Below, piece by piece: positions 46,069 through 54,611 of a stretch of 64,000 nt of DNA (within the stretch, counting starts at the first letter, position 1; each line of letters begins with the position of its first letter). Origin of the DNA: Methylobacillus arboreus (GTDB lineage Bacteria > Pseudomonadota > Gammaproteobacteria > Burkholderiales > Methylophilaceae). The translations under genes and the position numbers were made by a program. The notes under the pieces were generated by a model. The model had not been told where the DNA came from, searched no databases, and saw nothing but the letters and a program-made list of their open reading frames with translations. The stretch is taken from the NCBI RefSeq assembly GCF_020532725.1, contig NZ_JAJAVC010000003.1, positions 868,001 through 932,000 of the forward strand, written 5' to 3'.

Positions 46069-47763
46069 TTAAAACGGTATGCCGAAATTGAACCCAAAGG
46101 CCAGATCCTTGAGCGCATTGCTACGCCCGCCTGAGGTAATCGCCTTGGACAGGGAAAAATCAAGATTGGAACGGTCTGGCTGATTGCTGATCAAGCGCAC
46201 ACCAAGGGATACAGAGCTGAAATTGTCAAACTCCTGAGTCTTGGTATGTTCATAGATACGCGCAGACTCCAGCAACACATAAGGCTGCAATCCCACCAGC
46301 TGATAAAACGGCAGCTTATAGTTGACCGGCAAGGTGCGGTTCAGCTCCAGGGTAATTCCCCACCCGGAATCCCCTACCAAACGCCCAGGGCGGTAGGCAC
46401 GGCCATGCTGATACCCGCCGAACTGCACTTTTTCCGTAATCGGCAGCTCATCCGGTGAATACTGCACAGTCCCAGAAACAGAGGTGCCCCAGGCAGCATC
46501 CAGATAATTGCGCTGCACAAAACTCACCACATATTTGGAAAAATTGAGGTCAATAGTGCTGGTGATCGGCGGCGCCGGAAAGTTGGTAGAAATTTCCTTG
46601 GAAGCCCCCAGCGCATCCAGGCCGCGGCTCATCGTCAGCTGCAACCTGCGTCCACGCCGTGCAGTACTGTCGCTATAAGCCGCGCCAACTGAGAGCGTGC
46701 GTACATCTGACGCCGTTGTAATCGCGAGACCATTTTGCCTGTTGCGGATTTCATCCTCGAAATTGTTGGCAGTCAGCGAAACTGTTCCGAGCAGGCTCCT
46801 ATCCTGACGCAGCAGCAAAGGGTAGCTCAAGCCGACACTCAAGCGTTGCGAGTTCACATGCCGTGCGAGGCCAGACGCCAGCTCTGCCGTTGGCTTGCCG
46901 TCGTAATCCGATGCCTCTACTCTCGCAATCAAGCCTTCCTTGCCAAGAGGTTGCGCATAGCTAAGCGCGTAATATTGCTCATTTTCTGCTGAAATCAGTG
47001 TCGATGCCGTGATCTCCTCCGCCAGGGAAGTATTGCCGCTGGCCTTGACGGTAAAAATACCCCGGGTAAAAGGCTGCACAGTTTCCAGGCGCCCCATGGC
47101 CTCTATGCTCTTGCGTTCCACCCTGAGCAACAATTCCGATGCACCATCCATTTGCTGCGGCAAGGGCAAGGAAGCTTGTATTTTCAAGCCGGGCAACAGC
47201 CCAAGCATGGTGGTATAGCGCTCCATGGTCGGCCTGGTCAATGGCTTTTCCGTCAGCAAAGGCGCAATAATCTCGCGAATCTTGCTTTCCGTCGCCCCCG
47301 GATTGCCTTCAATCTTGACCGAGCCGATATGTCCCTCAATCACAACCACCTTGATAATTTGCTCATTGAAGTTCTGCGCGGGGATATAACAAAACGATAG
47401 AGGCAACCCTCGTTGCTGATAAAACTCGGTCACCTTATGGGAAAGCTCAATGATTTTGGCAATCGTGATTTTTTTATTGGCATAAGGCGCAAAAAATGCA
47501 CTGACCTCTTCAAACGGCACTGCCTTCACGCCATAAATACCGAAGCTGGCAGGCTGCACTTCCGTATCCAGAATTTTCTGCACCTCAGGCGAAATCGCAC
47601 TCTGCTGTTGCACCTGTACTTCTGCCTGCGGCCGGGTCTTTGGGGCCTCTGCTTTGGGCAACGTGTCCACAGGGTTTTCCACTGCATACGAGGCTGTATG
47701 GCTCAGAAAGACACTGGCTATCAACAGCCCTAGCCCTTTCAGGCGCTTATTATTATTCTGCAT
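46069..47763 (-). CDS. ShlB/FhaC/HecB-family outer-membrane transporter (TpsB)
   Basis: 564 residues from the ATG at 47763, which has AGGGGAGA just upstream; a start at 47805 would sit inside the terminator hairpin. Signal peptide to about residue 30, a Pro/Gln-rich linker, then a POTRA module (LSFCYIPAQNFNEQIIKVVVIEGHIGSVKIEG) and a C-terminal 16-strand barrel with the conserved FGGYQHGRAYRPGRLVGDSGWG segment (loop L6 motif) and final strand FGFNFGIPF. It should translocate a partner protein across the outer membrane. The usual partner, a TpsA protein with a TPS domain, is absent here; instead a Pro-Val-repeat lipoprotein-like gene lies directly upstream. Confidence 0.93.
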   Translation of the reverse strand: MQNNNKRLKGLGLLIASVFLSHTASYAVENPVDTLPKAEAPKTRPQAEVQVQQQSAISPEVQKILDTEVQPASFGIYGVKAVPFEEVSAFFAPYANKKITIAKIIELSHKVTEFYQQRGLPLSFCYIPAQNFNEQIIKVVVIEGHIGSVKIEGNPGATESKIREIIAPLLTEKPLTRPTMERYTTMLGLLPGLKIQASLPLPQQMDGASELLLRVERKSIEAMGRLETVQPFTRGIFTVKASGNTSLAEEITASTLISAENEQYYALSYAQPLGKEGLIARVEASDYDGKPTAELASGLARHVNSQRLSVGLSYPLLLRQDRSLLGTVSLTANNFEDEIRNRQNGLAITTASDVRTLSVGAAYSDSTARRGRRLQLTMSRGLDALGASKEISTNFPAPPITSTIDLNFSKYVVSFVQRNYLDAAWGTSVSGTVQYSPDELPITEKVQFGGYQHGRAYRPGRLVGDSGWGITLELNRTLPVNYKLPFYQLVGLQPYVLLESARIYEHTKTQEFDNFSSVSLGVRLISNQPDRSNLDFSLSKAITSGGRSNALKDLAFGFNFGIPF

Positions 47764-47790
47764 ATTCTCCCCTATGCATCCAATCGGCAT

Positions 47791-47828
47791 AAAAAATCCC
47801 GACACGCTTATGGGCTGCCGGGATTTTT
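47791..47828 (-). terminator. Terminator between the repeat-protein gene and the TpsB gene
   Basis: AAAAATCCCG and CGGGATTTTT arms enclose ~17 bases; on the minus strand it follows the stop of the repeat-protein gene and ends 28 bp before the TpsB start. It would cut most transcripts between the two genes, or make TpsB expression lower than that of its partner. Confidence 0.75.
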
Positions 47829-47845
47829 ATGGCTTTTAAAGCTGA

Positions 47846-49726
47846 CTACCGCCCCAAAAGAGCGCCCAACAATCCAGGCAATCCACCAGCTTGAGAATTG
47901 CCGCTATTGGTCGCAGATGGGCTTGCAGAAGCTCCCCCCCCATTCTGGGTAACGCCACTCAGAATGTCGGTCACAGGTGCAAGCAGGCCACCACCATTAT
48001 TATTACCTCCGGACAAGATATTGGTTAATGGTGCCAGGAGATTAGCGACAGGTGCGCTTCCATCATTTGTTGCACCAAGTGCCAATACGTTAGTGACGGG
48101 TGCCAACAACCCGCCAGTCACAGCACCGCCACCAAGCAGGTTCGTCGTGCCACCACCCAACAGGTTTATAACAGGGGCAAGCAATCCGCTTGAATTGCCA
48201 CTAGCCAGGACATTGGTGACAGGAGTCAGTACATTGCCCAGACCGCCGCCAAGGTTGCCAGAACTCAGGTTAAGTACTGGTGCGAGCACACCGCCATTGC
48301 CATTGGCTGCCACATTGCTGGTCAATGGCAATACGCCGGCCTGACCAATCAATGGATCTAGTGCTGTCTTGCTGCCTTCAGCACTGGTCAGTGGCAGCAG
48401 GCCACCTTCACCGATGACTGGATCAAGCAATGCAGGCTGACCGTTGCCGGCCTGGCCACTGGTCAATGCCAGCACACCATTCGTGCCGACCAGCGGATCA
48501 AGCAAGGTCTGATCGCCACCTGCCGTTGTCAAAGGCAGCACTCCATTGGTACCAACCAGTGGATCAAGCACGGTATTGGCACCTGCCAATACGTTGGTAA
48601 CGGGTGCGAGCGCCGCGTTACCAGCGACGGAACCGACCAGGCCATTGGCGAGACCTGCTACGCTATCTACCGCATACTTGCTGGTTGCAGCCACCTGTTC
48701 AACCAGGCCGTTACCCAGACCGGGCAAGCCGCTGCCACCGCCCAGCAAGTCGGTCACCGGAGACAGGCCACCCTCGGTCCCTGGAATGGCATTACCCAGG
48801 CCTGAACCAAGTTGGGCCACCACACCACCGACGGTGGTCGTCAGCGGCGTTACAACACTATCGACAACACCGCCGGCAGTACCGGTAACACCCGCCAGGG
48901 AATCCACTGTATTACCCACTGTTTCCAATGTTGGCGCCAGCGTTGAAGCCACTGGCGTGGTCACACCAGCGACGGTATCCAGCAGAGGATTGGCAACACC
49001 GGCTACCGTGTTAACCACTGGAGCCAATGTGTCAGTCACCGGTGCCAAGGTCTGCGCCACAGGAGCCAGCACGCCTGCCACAGGCGCTACCACTGGTTGC
49101 AGAACACCGCCTGCAGTGTTGATCACAGGTGCAAGCGGACCTGCAATAGGTTCGAGCACCGTGCCAACACCACCCAGGACAGGGGTAATGGCATTTCCAG
49201 TTGCTGTTGTTACGGGAAGCAATGCACTATTCAACCCACCCGCCACTGGAGCCAATGCAGTAGCCACCGGAGCAACAACTCCGGAAAGCGCTTCAGATGT
49301 AGGACCAAGCGCAGTAGCCACCGGCGCCACGACATCACCCAGCGCACCTGTGACAGGCAACAGGGTATCCGTGACAGGCGCCAGCGCATCGGTGACCGGG
49401 TTCACCGTATCAATCACCGGCGTCAACACAGGCTGCAATGCCGAAATCACAGGGTTAAGCACTGGATCCAATGCGTTTCCGAGCGGATCGGTCACGGGCT
49501 GTAAGGCAGTAGTGACTGGCTCAACCACGTTGTTAGTAACATCATTGACGGTATCAATGGTGTCATTCAGCGTATTGGATGTTGTTGTCACAACCGGTGG
49601 ATTATTTGACGCACTCGACCTGACATTACTCTTACCGCCACCATCGCAACCTATCAACGCGATGGACGAGCAAATCACGGCCAAGCTAATCGCATTATTC
49701 AGTTGAATATTTGATTTAGTGGACAT
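47846..49726 (-). CDS. Lipoprotein-like surface protein of Pro-Val repeats (4/7/11/18-residue spacing)
   Basis: 626 residues from the ATG at 49726, 6 bases after AAGGGGA; the TTG five codons earlier overlaps that site. The lipobox is ALIG-C27-DGGG, so it is probably lipidated after export. Residues about 65-300 are built of Pro-Val/Leu units whose spacing is 4, 7, 11 or 18 residues. A block of four units LDPLVGTNGVLPLT-type follows (48318-48571), then units of LLAPVTNVL type joined by Gly/Asn/Ser linkers, and a final LPGLLGALLGR. No TPS domain, Cys (after C27) or catalytic motif was seen. It is encoded just upstream of a TpsB-type transporter, so it may be exported by it or be a surface fibre. 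The family is not recognised; it resembles proteins loosely annotated as collagen-like. Confidence 0.75.
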   Translation of the reverse strand: MSTKSNIQLNNAISLAVICSSIALIGCDGGGKSNVRSSASNNPPVVTTTSNTLNDTIDTVNDVTNNVVEPVTTALQPVTDPLGNALDPVLNPVISALQPVLTPVIDTVNPVTDALAPVTDTLLPVTGALGDVVAPVATALGPTSEALSGVVAPVATALAPVAGGLNSALLPVTTATGNAITPVLGGVGTVLEPIAGPLAPVINTAGGVLQPVVAPVAGVLAPVAQTLAPVTDTLAPVVNTVAGVANPLLDTVAGVTTPVASTLAPTLETVGNTVDSLAGVTGTAGGVVDSVVTPLTTTVGGVVAQLGSGLGNAIPGTEGGLSPVTDLLGGGSGLPGLGNGLVEQVAATSKYAVDSVAGLANGLVGSVAGNAALAPVTNVLAGANTVLDPLVGTNGVLPLTTAGGDQTLLDPLVGTNGVLALTSGQAGNGQPALLDPVIGEGGLLPLTSAEGSKTALDPLIGQAGVLPLTSNVAANGNGGVLAPVLNLSSGNLGGGLGNVLTPVTNVLASGNSSGLLAPVINLLGGGTTNLLGGGAVTGGLLAPVTNVLALGATNDGSAPVANLLAPLTNILSGGNNNGGGLLAPVTDILSGVTQNGGGASASPSATNSGNSQAGGLPGLLGALLGR

Positions 49727-49872
49727 TGCGTTCCCCTTCAAGTGTTAATGGAGCCAATCTCTACCTGGTTCCGTTCCATACAGTTAACTCCAAGCAGCCC
49801 CAATAAACTTAAAGCGACTTGCTGGGTAGCTTGTTGTCGATGAGGTGGCTATTTAATCCTATATCGGCCACA

Positions 49873-49899
49873 CATTTATCATTTTTATCATTTTTATCA
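49873..49899 (-). promoter_or_regulatory. Three tandem 9-bp repeats upstream of the Pro-Val protein gene
   Basis: CATTTATCA-TTTTTATCA-TTTTTATCA, about 150 bp upstream of the start at 49726. The rest of the 337-bp gap holds no gene. A 17-base part (ATTTATCATTTTTATCA) recurs inverted at 52694-52710. Confidence 0.65.
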
Positions 49900-50063
49900 A
49901 AAGTGTCAATTATTTTAAGCTCGGCATGCATTTGGGATTCCGTAAATGCCGGGGAGAAAGACTAAGGATCTGGGTGAATCAAAGCCAGGGGGCCTGACTT
50001 TGGAAGTGATAAGGATTGCGCTACAGCGTGTTCAGAAATACAGGAGAGAAATTTAACGTACTA

Positions 50064-51962
50064 CTAATCTTTGAGTTTTTTTAACCAGAGTGTCACCACA
50101 CTCCCTTCGCCATAAACAGAGGAAACATCAATCCAACCGCCGTGGATTTCCATGATTTCCTTGACGAGGCAAAGCCCCAGTCCGGTGCCCGGGATACTGC
50201 CTGAAGTATCTGCGCGATAAAAGCGTTCAAACAAGTGCCCCATATGCTCCTTGCTCATGCCGATACCATGATCTTCAATAGCAATCCCGACATAATTATG
50301 ATGATATCGCTGCTGCTCTTTAATATGTAGGCGGATCTCGGTACCGGGATCAGAGTATTTATGGGCGTTGGACAATACGTTCACCAGTGCCTGGATTAAT
50401 TTATCGAAATCAGCAGATACCTTGAGCGCATGGTTATTGAAATTAAAGCTGATGGCCCGCCCTTCCCCACTTACCAGGAATTCCTTGAGTGCCGTGTCGA
50501 CAATATCGGTCAAGCGGTACGGTTTGATGTCGAAGCTCATGCCTTTTCTCGCCTCAATCTTGGCGAGGTCGAGCAAGTCATTGATCAGCTTGGTTAAGCG
50601 AACGGATTGCCGATGCACGGTTGCCAGCATGTCTTTTTGCTGCTCGGGCGTAAAGTCACGCTTCAAGAGCAGTTCGGTAAAACCATGAATGCTGGACATC
50701 GGCGTTCTCAGCTCATGCGCCGCCATAGACAAAAACTCGCCTTTCATGCGGTGCAGCTCTGACTCCTGTGTAATGTCGCGGAAATAATGAATAGTGCCTA
50801 CGAATCGATGTTCGGAATCATGGGCTTCCCGTACAGAATGTTTGATCACCGTCAGTTTGGGTTTGGTAATGCGCATCACGATTGCATCTGCCAAATGCTG
50901 CGTAGCAGCAGAATCATAATCCTGACAGAGGGACTTTAATATTCTTACGAACTCACCCTGCCGAATGGCATGCAATTGTTCTGGTTGCAACCCGGTCATA
51001 TTAAGAAAAGCAGGATTGAATGAACTGAGAATACCGGCCTGGTTAAAAGTCACAAAACCATCAGGGCTCAGCTCAAAGGTACTTTGCATGATGCCATGTA
51101 AACGGCTGGATATCTCCTGGGCGGTTTTTCTTTCCGTAATATCGCGAGCAACGGCAATGTAGTTAAACACTTGCCCGTTCGCATCAAATAACGGCTCAAT
51201 ATCCAGATCTACCCAGTAAGGCTTGCCATCCTTTGATGTACGTAATAACTCAGTCTGATAACTTTGTTTGGTTTCCAGTTGCAGTTTAACCTGATTGGCG
51301 GTTTCTTCGTCGGCATCCAGCAAATCCCCAAGATGGCGCCCTATGATCTCCTCTGCCAAATACCCTGAGCGCCGTACATAGGCATCATTCACCCATTCAA
51401 CATATCCGAGCGCGTTGGCAATTACGACTGAATTATCAGTCATGGAGACAATATGGCTGAGCGTTCTGGATTCTGACTCTCTGGCTGAGAGCAAGGCATG
51501 CGCCTGGAACAATTGCTTCTTCTGCACACTCAATTTGCGCATGCTGGCCACTGACGAACCCACCATGTTATACCTGGCATGCTTAGACAATTTAGGGGCC
51601 ACGGCAAGATTGCCCACATCTGCCGTATCTGCAACCCAAGGTAAAAGCAGAAACGCTATGTAGTTCTCCTGATGCAATGCCACCTTGCCGCCAAACAATA
51701 ATCCACTGGATTTATGCCTTAGGAGGCAAACTTGCCCGCGCATTGCAAGCAAGGAGGTCATGCAAAAAGCTTCTATTGGCGCGAGAATATCGAAGAGCTC
51801 GCTAATACTTCGGTCACGCAGTAAATTGGAATCCAATGCTTGCAGACTAGTACCGGCGTCATAGATGGTGAGCTGTTTATCAACAATAATACGAAAAGGA
51901 AAAATTGCCAGGGCGTCTGGCGTCGAGATTGGGTCTTTCAGAGCAGGTCTAAATTGGCGCAT
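50064..51962 (-). CDS. PAS sensor histidine kinase with HNOBA-like N-terminus
   Basis: 632 residues, with no clear transmembrane helix. The N-terminus (FPFRIIVDKQLTIYDAGTSLQALD) resembles the H-NOX-associated domain found with NO/O2 sensors. A linker helix follows (about 140-165), then a PAS domain (SMTDNSVVIANALGYVEWVN...DITERKTAQE) and a second PAS (about 285-395). The phosphoacceptor His is near residue 416 (SMAAHELRTPMSS), and the HATPase has N (VNVLSNAHKYS), G1 (DHGIGMS) and G2 (GTGLGLCLV) boxes. It overlaps the HTH-REC gene by 14 bases, so they form a two-component pair. A cytosolic kinase of this kind may sense gas or redox state; no haem-binding H-NOX gene lies nearby. Confidence 0.9.
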   Translation of the reverse strand: MRQFRPALKDPISTPDALAIFPFRIIVDKQLTIYDAGTSLQALDSNLLRDRSISELFDILAPIEAFCMTSLLAMRGQVCLLRHKSSGLLFGGKVALHQENYIAFLLLPWVADTADVGNLAVAPKLSKHARYNMVGSSVASMRKLSVQKKQLFQAHALLSARESESRTLSHIVSMTDNSVVIANALGYVEWVNDAYVRRSGYLAEEIIGRHLGDLLDADEETANQVKLQLETKQSYQTELLRTSKDGKPYWVDLDIEPLFDANGQVFNYIAVARDITERKTAQEISSRLHGIMQSTFELSPDGFVTFNQAGILSSFNPAFLNMTGLQPEQLHAIRQGEFVRILKSLCQDYDSAATQHLADAIVMRITKPKLTVIKHSVREAHDSEHRFVGTIHYFRDITQESELHRMKGEFLSMAAHELRTPMSSIHGFTELLLKRDFTPEQQKDMLATVHRQSVRLTKLINDLLDLAKIEARKGMSFDIKPYRLTDIVDTALKEFLVSGEGRAISFNFNNHALKVSADFDKLIQALVNVLSNAHKYSDPGTEIRLHIKEQQRYHHNYVGIAIEDHGIGMSKEHMGHLFERFYRADTSGSIPGTGLGLCLVKEIMEIHGGWIDVSSVYGEGSVVTLWLKKLKD

Positions 51963-52587
51963 GAGTTTGAGTCAGATATTGCCATTTCCTTGCCGCATTG
52001 GCGATCATCGCTTCAATGAGTGGTTCCAGTTGGCTTAATACCACAGGTTTTCGGAACAACAAGACGCCATCAGGCAACCCGCCCTTATCCTGGATATAAT
52101 CATCATTCAATGCAGTCAAAGCAATAATATTCAACTGGCTGAACTGATTAGAATTCTTCAGGTGCCGCAACATCTCGAAACCGCTCATGCCCGGCATATT
52201 CAAATCTGTGATCAAAAGATCCGGCACCTCGCGCCCAAGGCTGATCAGCCCTTCAAATCCATCCGTTGCTACATCAATGCGTACGGGATATTTCCAACTG
52301 GAAAAGAAATAGGTAAATAAATTGCGCAATGCACTATCATCTTCTACCAACAGGATGTGAAATGCTTTCTGCTTTACATCAAGTTCCGTGCTAATAGCCT
52401 CGCGTCGTTGGCTGAGGATATGGTCTATGGAAGAGCGTGCAATGCGACGGTGACCCCCGGCAGTCTTCCATGCCTTCAGGACACCAGACTCAACCCACAG
52501 TTGCACAGTACGTAAAGAAACACCCAGCACTTTGGAGGCGTCCCTTGTGGATACGAACTCTTCCTTCCCTATATCTTGATTAACCAT
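51949..52587 (-). CDS. MerR/BldC-type HTH fused to a receiver domain
   Basis: 212 residues. The order is reversed from most response regulators: the HTH is N-terminal (FVSTRDASKVLGVSLRTVQLWVESGVLKAWKTAGGHRRI), in the excisionase/MerR/BldC style, followed by a receiver domain (about 75-200) with E/D acidic residues (LVEDDSA), phosphoacceptor Asp in LLITDLNMPGMSG and Lys in FRKPV. BldC-type proteins bind head-to-tail on tandem direct repeats, which fits the 9-bp repeats at both ends of this cluster. It is encoded just upstream of the kinase with overlapping ends, and is divergent from the lone receiver gene. Confidence 0.9.
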   Translation of the reverse strand: MVNQDIGKEEFVSTRDASKVLGVSLRTVQLWVESGVLKAWKTAGGHRRIARSSIDHILSQRREAISTELDVKQKAFHILLVEDDSALRNLFTYFFSSWKYPVRIDVATDGFEGLISLGREVPDLLITDLNMPGMSGFEMLRHLKNSNQFSQLNIIALTALNDDYIQDKGGLPDGVLLFRKPVVLSQLEPLIEAMIANAARKWQYLTQTHAPI

Positions 52588-52693
52588 GATGCCATTATTG
52601 GAATGAATATATTCACATTATCCTGAGTTACAAATAAAAATCAATCAGATAGATGATAACGCCTACAGCGGAAGTTGACATATTAAACTTAAA

Positions 52694-52711
52694 TGATAAA
52701 AATGATAAATA
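52694..52711 (+). promoter_or_regulatory. Two tandem 9-bp repeats between the HTH-REC and REC genes
   Basis: TGATAAAAA-TGATAAATA, the inverted form of the repeats at 49873-49899, lying in the 175-bp divergent gap. Confidence 0.65.
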
Positions 52712-52762
52712 GCACTAATCATAATAGTCTCATGCAAAAAACTAATTCCCGGGGAGCACGAA

Positions 52763-53152
52763 TTGTACAAAGTACTCATCATTGAAGACCAAGAGGATGT
52801 GCGTAAACTGATCCACATCAGCTTGGGTGACGATCAATATTCCATTTATGAGGCAAACAACGGAGACAGTGGGTTGGCTCTGGCAGAACAACTCAAGCCA
52901 GACTTGATTTTGATGGATATCATGATGCCTGGCATCATGAATGGCTACCAGATATGTGACAAACTCAAGGGGGAGGAAGACTTCAAAAACACAAAGATTA
53001 TTTTTCTGACTGCCCGTGCTCAAGAACAGGACTTGCTCAACGGCTATCGCTCTGGTTGTGACGATTATCTAGTCAAGCCATTCAGCCCGATCAGGCTGGC
53101 AGAAATTGTCGAGTCACTATTATTCGGGGGAGATTCTCAACGAAAATGCTAG
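52763..53152 (+). CDS. Stand-alone receiver (REC) protein
   Basis: 129 residues starting at TTG 52763, after GGGGAG. It is a plain CheY-like receiver: acidic pair in IIEDQED, phosphoacceptor Asp in LILMDIMMPGIMNG, Thr/Ser in IIFLTARAQ, Lys in YLVKPFSP. No output domain. It may shuttle phosphate in a relay with the neighbouring kinase, or bind a partner protein. It shares the 9-bp repeat region with the divergent HTH-REC gene and converges with hpt. Confidence 0.9.
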   Translation: MYKVLIIEDQEDVRKLIHISLGDDQYSIYEANNGDSGLALAEQLKPDLILMDIMMPGIMNGYQICDKLKGEEDFKNTKIIFLTARAQEQDLLNGYRSGCDDYLVKPFSPIRLAEIVESLLFGGDSQRKC

Positions 53153-53157
53153 CAGAT

Positions 53158-53709
53158 TTAATTCTGCATCGCATAAATGGCTGGTAGGTTACGCCACCAG
53201 CCATAAGCATCCATGCCACAGCCAAACACATACTGATCTGGCACTAACAAACCAACAAAGTCAGCTCTGATCGGTTTGATGCGCCCCAGGTCTTTTTCAA
53301 CCAACACTGCAATCACGACACGTTTTGCGCCCAAAGCCAGACACTGTGCCTTGATTTCAGCAAGTGTTACGCCCTCATCCAGAATATCATCAAGAACAAG
53401 TATGGTGCGATCACGCACCTCCTCGCCTGGTTTTACTTTCCAAACCAACTGCTCATCGCCACGCGTACGGTTGTGATAACGGCTGGCCTGAACGTAGCCA
53501 AACTCCAACGGAAATGCCAGTTGTGGCAATAGTTGGCCGGTAAAAACAACCCCGCCGCCCATCACGCATAGCACCAATGGCATTTCCCCCTCCAGGGCCT
53601 GGGTGATCTCACCTGCAACCCTGGAGACAGCCTGGCTCACGCTTGTTTCGTCGTGAATCAGGCTGGCTTGCTTGAGAATAACCTCAGGATCGGGTTGTTG
53701 CTGTGACAC
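53158..53709 (-). CDS. hpt: Hypoxanthine-guanine phosphoribosyltransferase
   Basis: 183 residues. The PRPP loop ILVLDDILDEGVTLAEI with the acidic pair is characteristic, along with the flexible-loop segment YHNRTRGDEQLVW and the C-terminal VPDQYVFGCGMDAYG. It salvages hypoxanthine or guanine to IMP/GMP. It starts 9 bp after the galU stop on the same strand. Confidence 0.93.
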   Translation of the reverse strand: MSQQQPDPEVILKQASLIHDETSVSQAVSRVAGEITQALEGEMPLVLCVMGGGVVFTGQLLPQLAFPLEFGYVQASRYHNRTRGDEQLVWKVKPGEEVRDRTILVLDDILDEGVTLAEIKAQCLALGAKRVVIAVLVEKDLGRIKPIRADFVGLLVPDQYVFGCGMDAYGWWRNLPAIYAMQN

Positions 53710-53717
53710 TGCTACAC

Positions 53718-54593
53718 TTATTTCGTCAAATCGCGCAAATATTGCGCAAACTCCGCACCAATTTCCTCATGTTTCAATGAGTACTCCACATTGGCCTTAA
53801 CATAGCCCAGCTTGCTGCCGCAGTCGTAACGTTTGCCATCAAAGCGATACGCGAGCACTTTTTGTTTATCCAGCAAAGCGGCAATCCCATCTGTCAGTTG
53901 GATTTCTCCGCCTTTGCCAGGCTTGACGTTTTCCAGACATTCAAAAATTTCAGGCGTCAGGATATAGCGACCAACTACAGCCAGGCTGGAAGGAGCTTCT
54001 TCCGGTTGGGGTTTTTCCACGATGCCATTCAGTTGCAAGATATCAGGCCCAGCCACTTCAGTCGCATCAACAATGCCATAACTTGCAGTTTCGCTGGGCT
54101 CAACATCTTCCACACCCAGGATCGAGGCACCTTGCTGCTCGAACAACTCAGTCATCTGCTGCATGGCAGGCTTGTCAGCATCAATCAGGTCATCAGCCAG
54201 GATGACAGAAAAAGGCTCATTGCCAACCACAGATTTGGCAAGCAAGACTGCATGCCCCAAGCCAAGGGCCTCTGCCTGACGAATATAGATGCAGGAAACA
54301 TTCTTTGGCAGGATATTCTGGATTTGGTCCAGCACCTCAAACTTCTTGCTGGCCTCAAGCGTTGCCTCAAGCTCGAAGGACTTGTCAAAATGATCAGGAA
54401 TGGAACGCTTGTTACGCCCAATGATGAAAATCAACTCAGTCGCACCGGCAGCTACTGCCTCTTCTGCCGCATATTGAATCAAAGGTTTGTCTACAATCGG
54501 CAACATCTCCTTAGGGCTAGCCTTGGTGGCAGGCAAAAAACGCGTGCCCAAACCAGCAACGGGGAATACTGCCTTGGTAATTTTTTTTGTCAT
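53718..54593 (-). CDS. galU: UTP-glucose-1-phosphate uridylyltransferase
   Basis: 291 residues. Nucleotidyl transferase signature VAGLGTRFLPATKASPKEMLPIVDKPLIQY, the sugar-site segment VILADDLID, and the lysine motif GKRYDCGSKLGYVKANVEY. It makes UDP-glucose from glucose-1-phosphate and UTP, which feeds the polysaccharide genes upstream on the same strand. Confidence 0.97.
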   Translation of the reverse strand: MTKKITKAVFPVAGLGTRFLPATKASPKEMLPIVDKPLIQYAAEEAVAAGATELIFIIGRNKRSIPDHFDKSFELEATLEASKKFEVLDQIQNILPKNVSCIYIRQAEALGLGHAVLLAKSVVGNEPFSVILADDLIDADKPAMQQMTELFEQQGASILGVEDVEPSETASYGIVDATEVAGPDILQLNGIVEKPQPEEAPSSLAVVGRYILTPEIFECLENVKPGKGGEIQLTDGIAALLDKQKVLAYRFDGKRYDCGSKLGYVKANVEYSLKHEEIGAEFAQYLRDLTK

Positions 54594-54611
54594 CTCTTAA
54601 AACTCTTTCTT

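Noticed and set aside
48546-49706. 386-codon plus-strand frame opposite the Pro-Val repeat gene
   Set aside because: It is the antisense of a low-complexity repeat with regular codon use; it has no ribosome site or recognisable domain.
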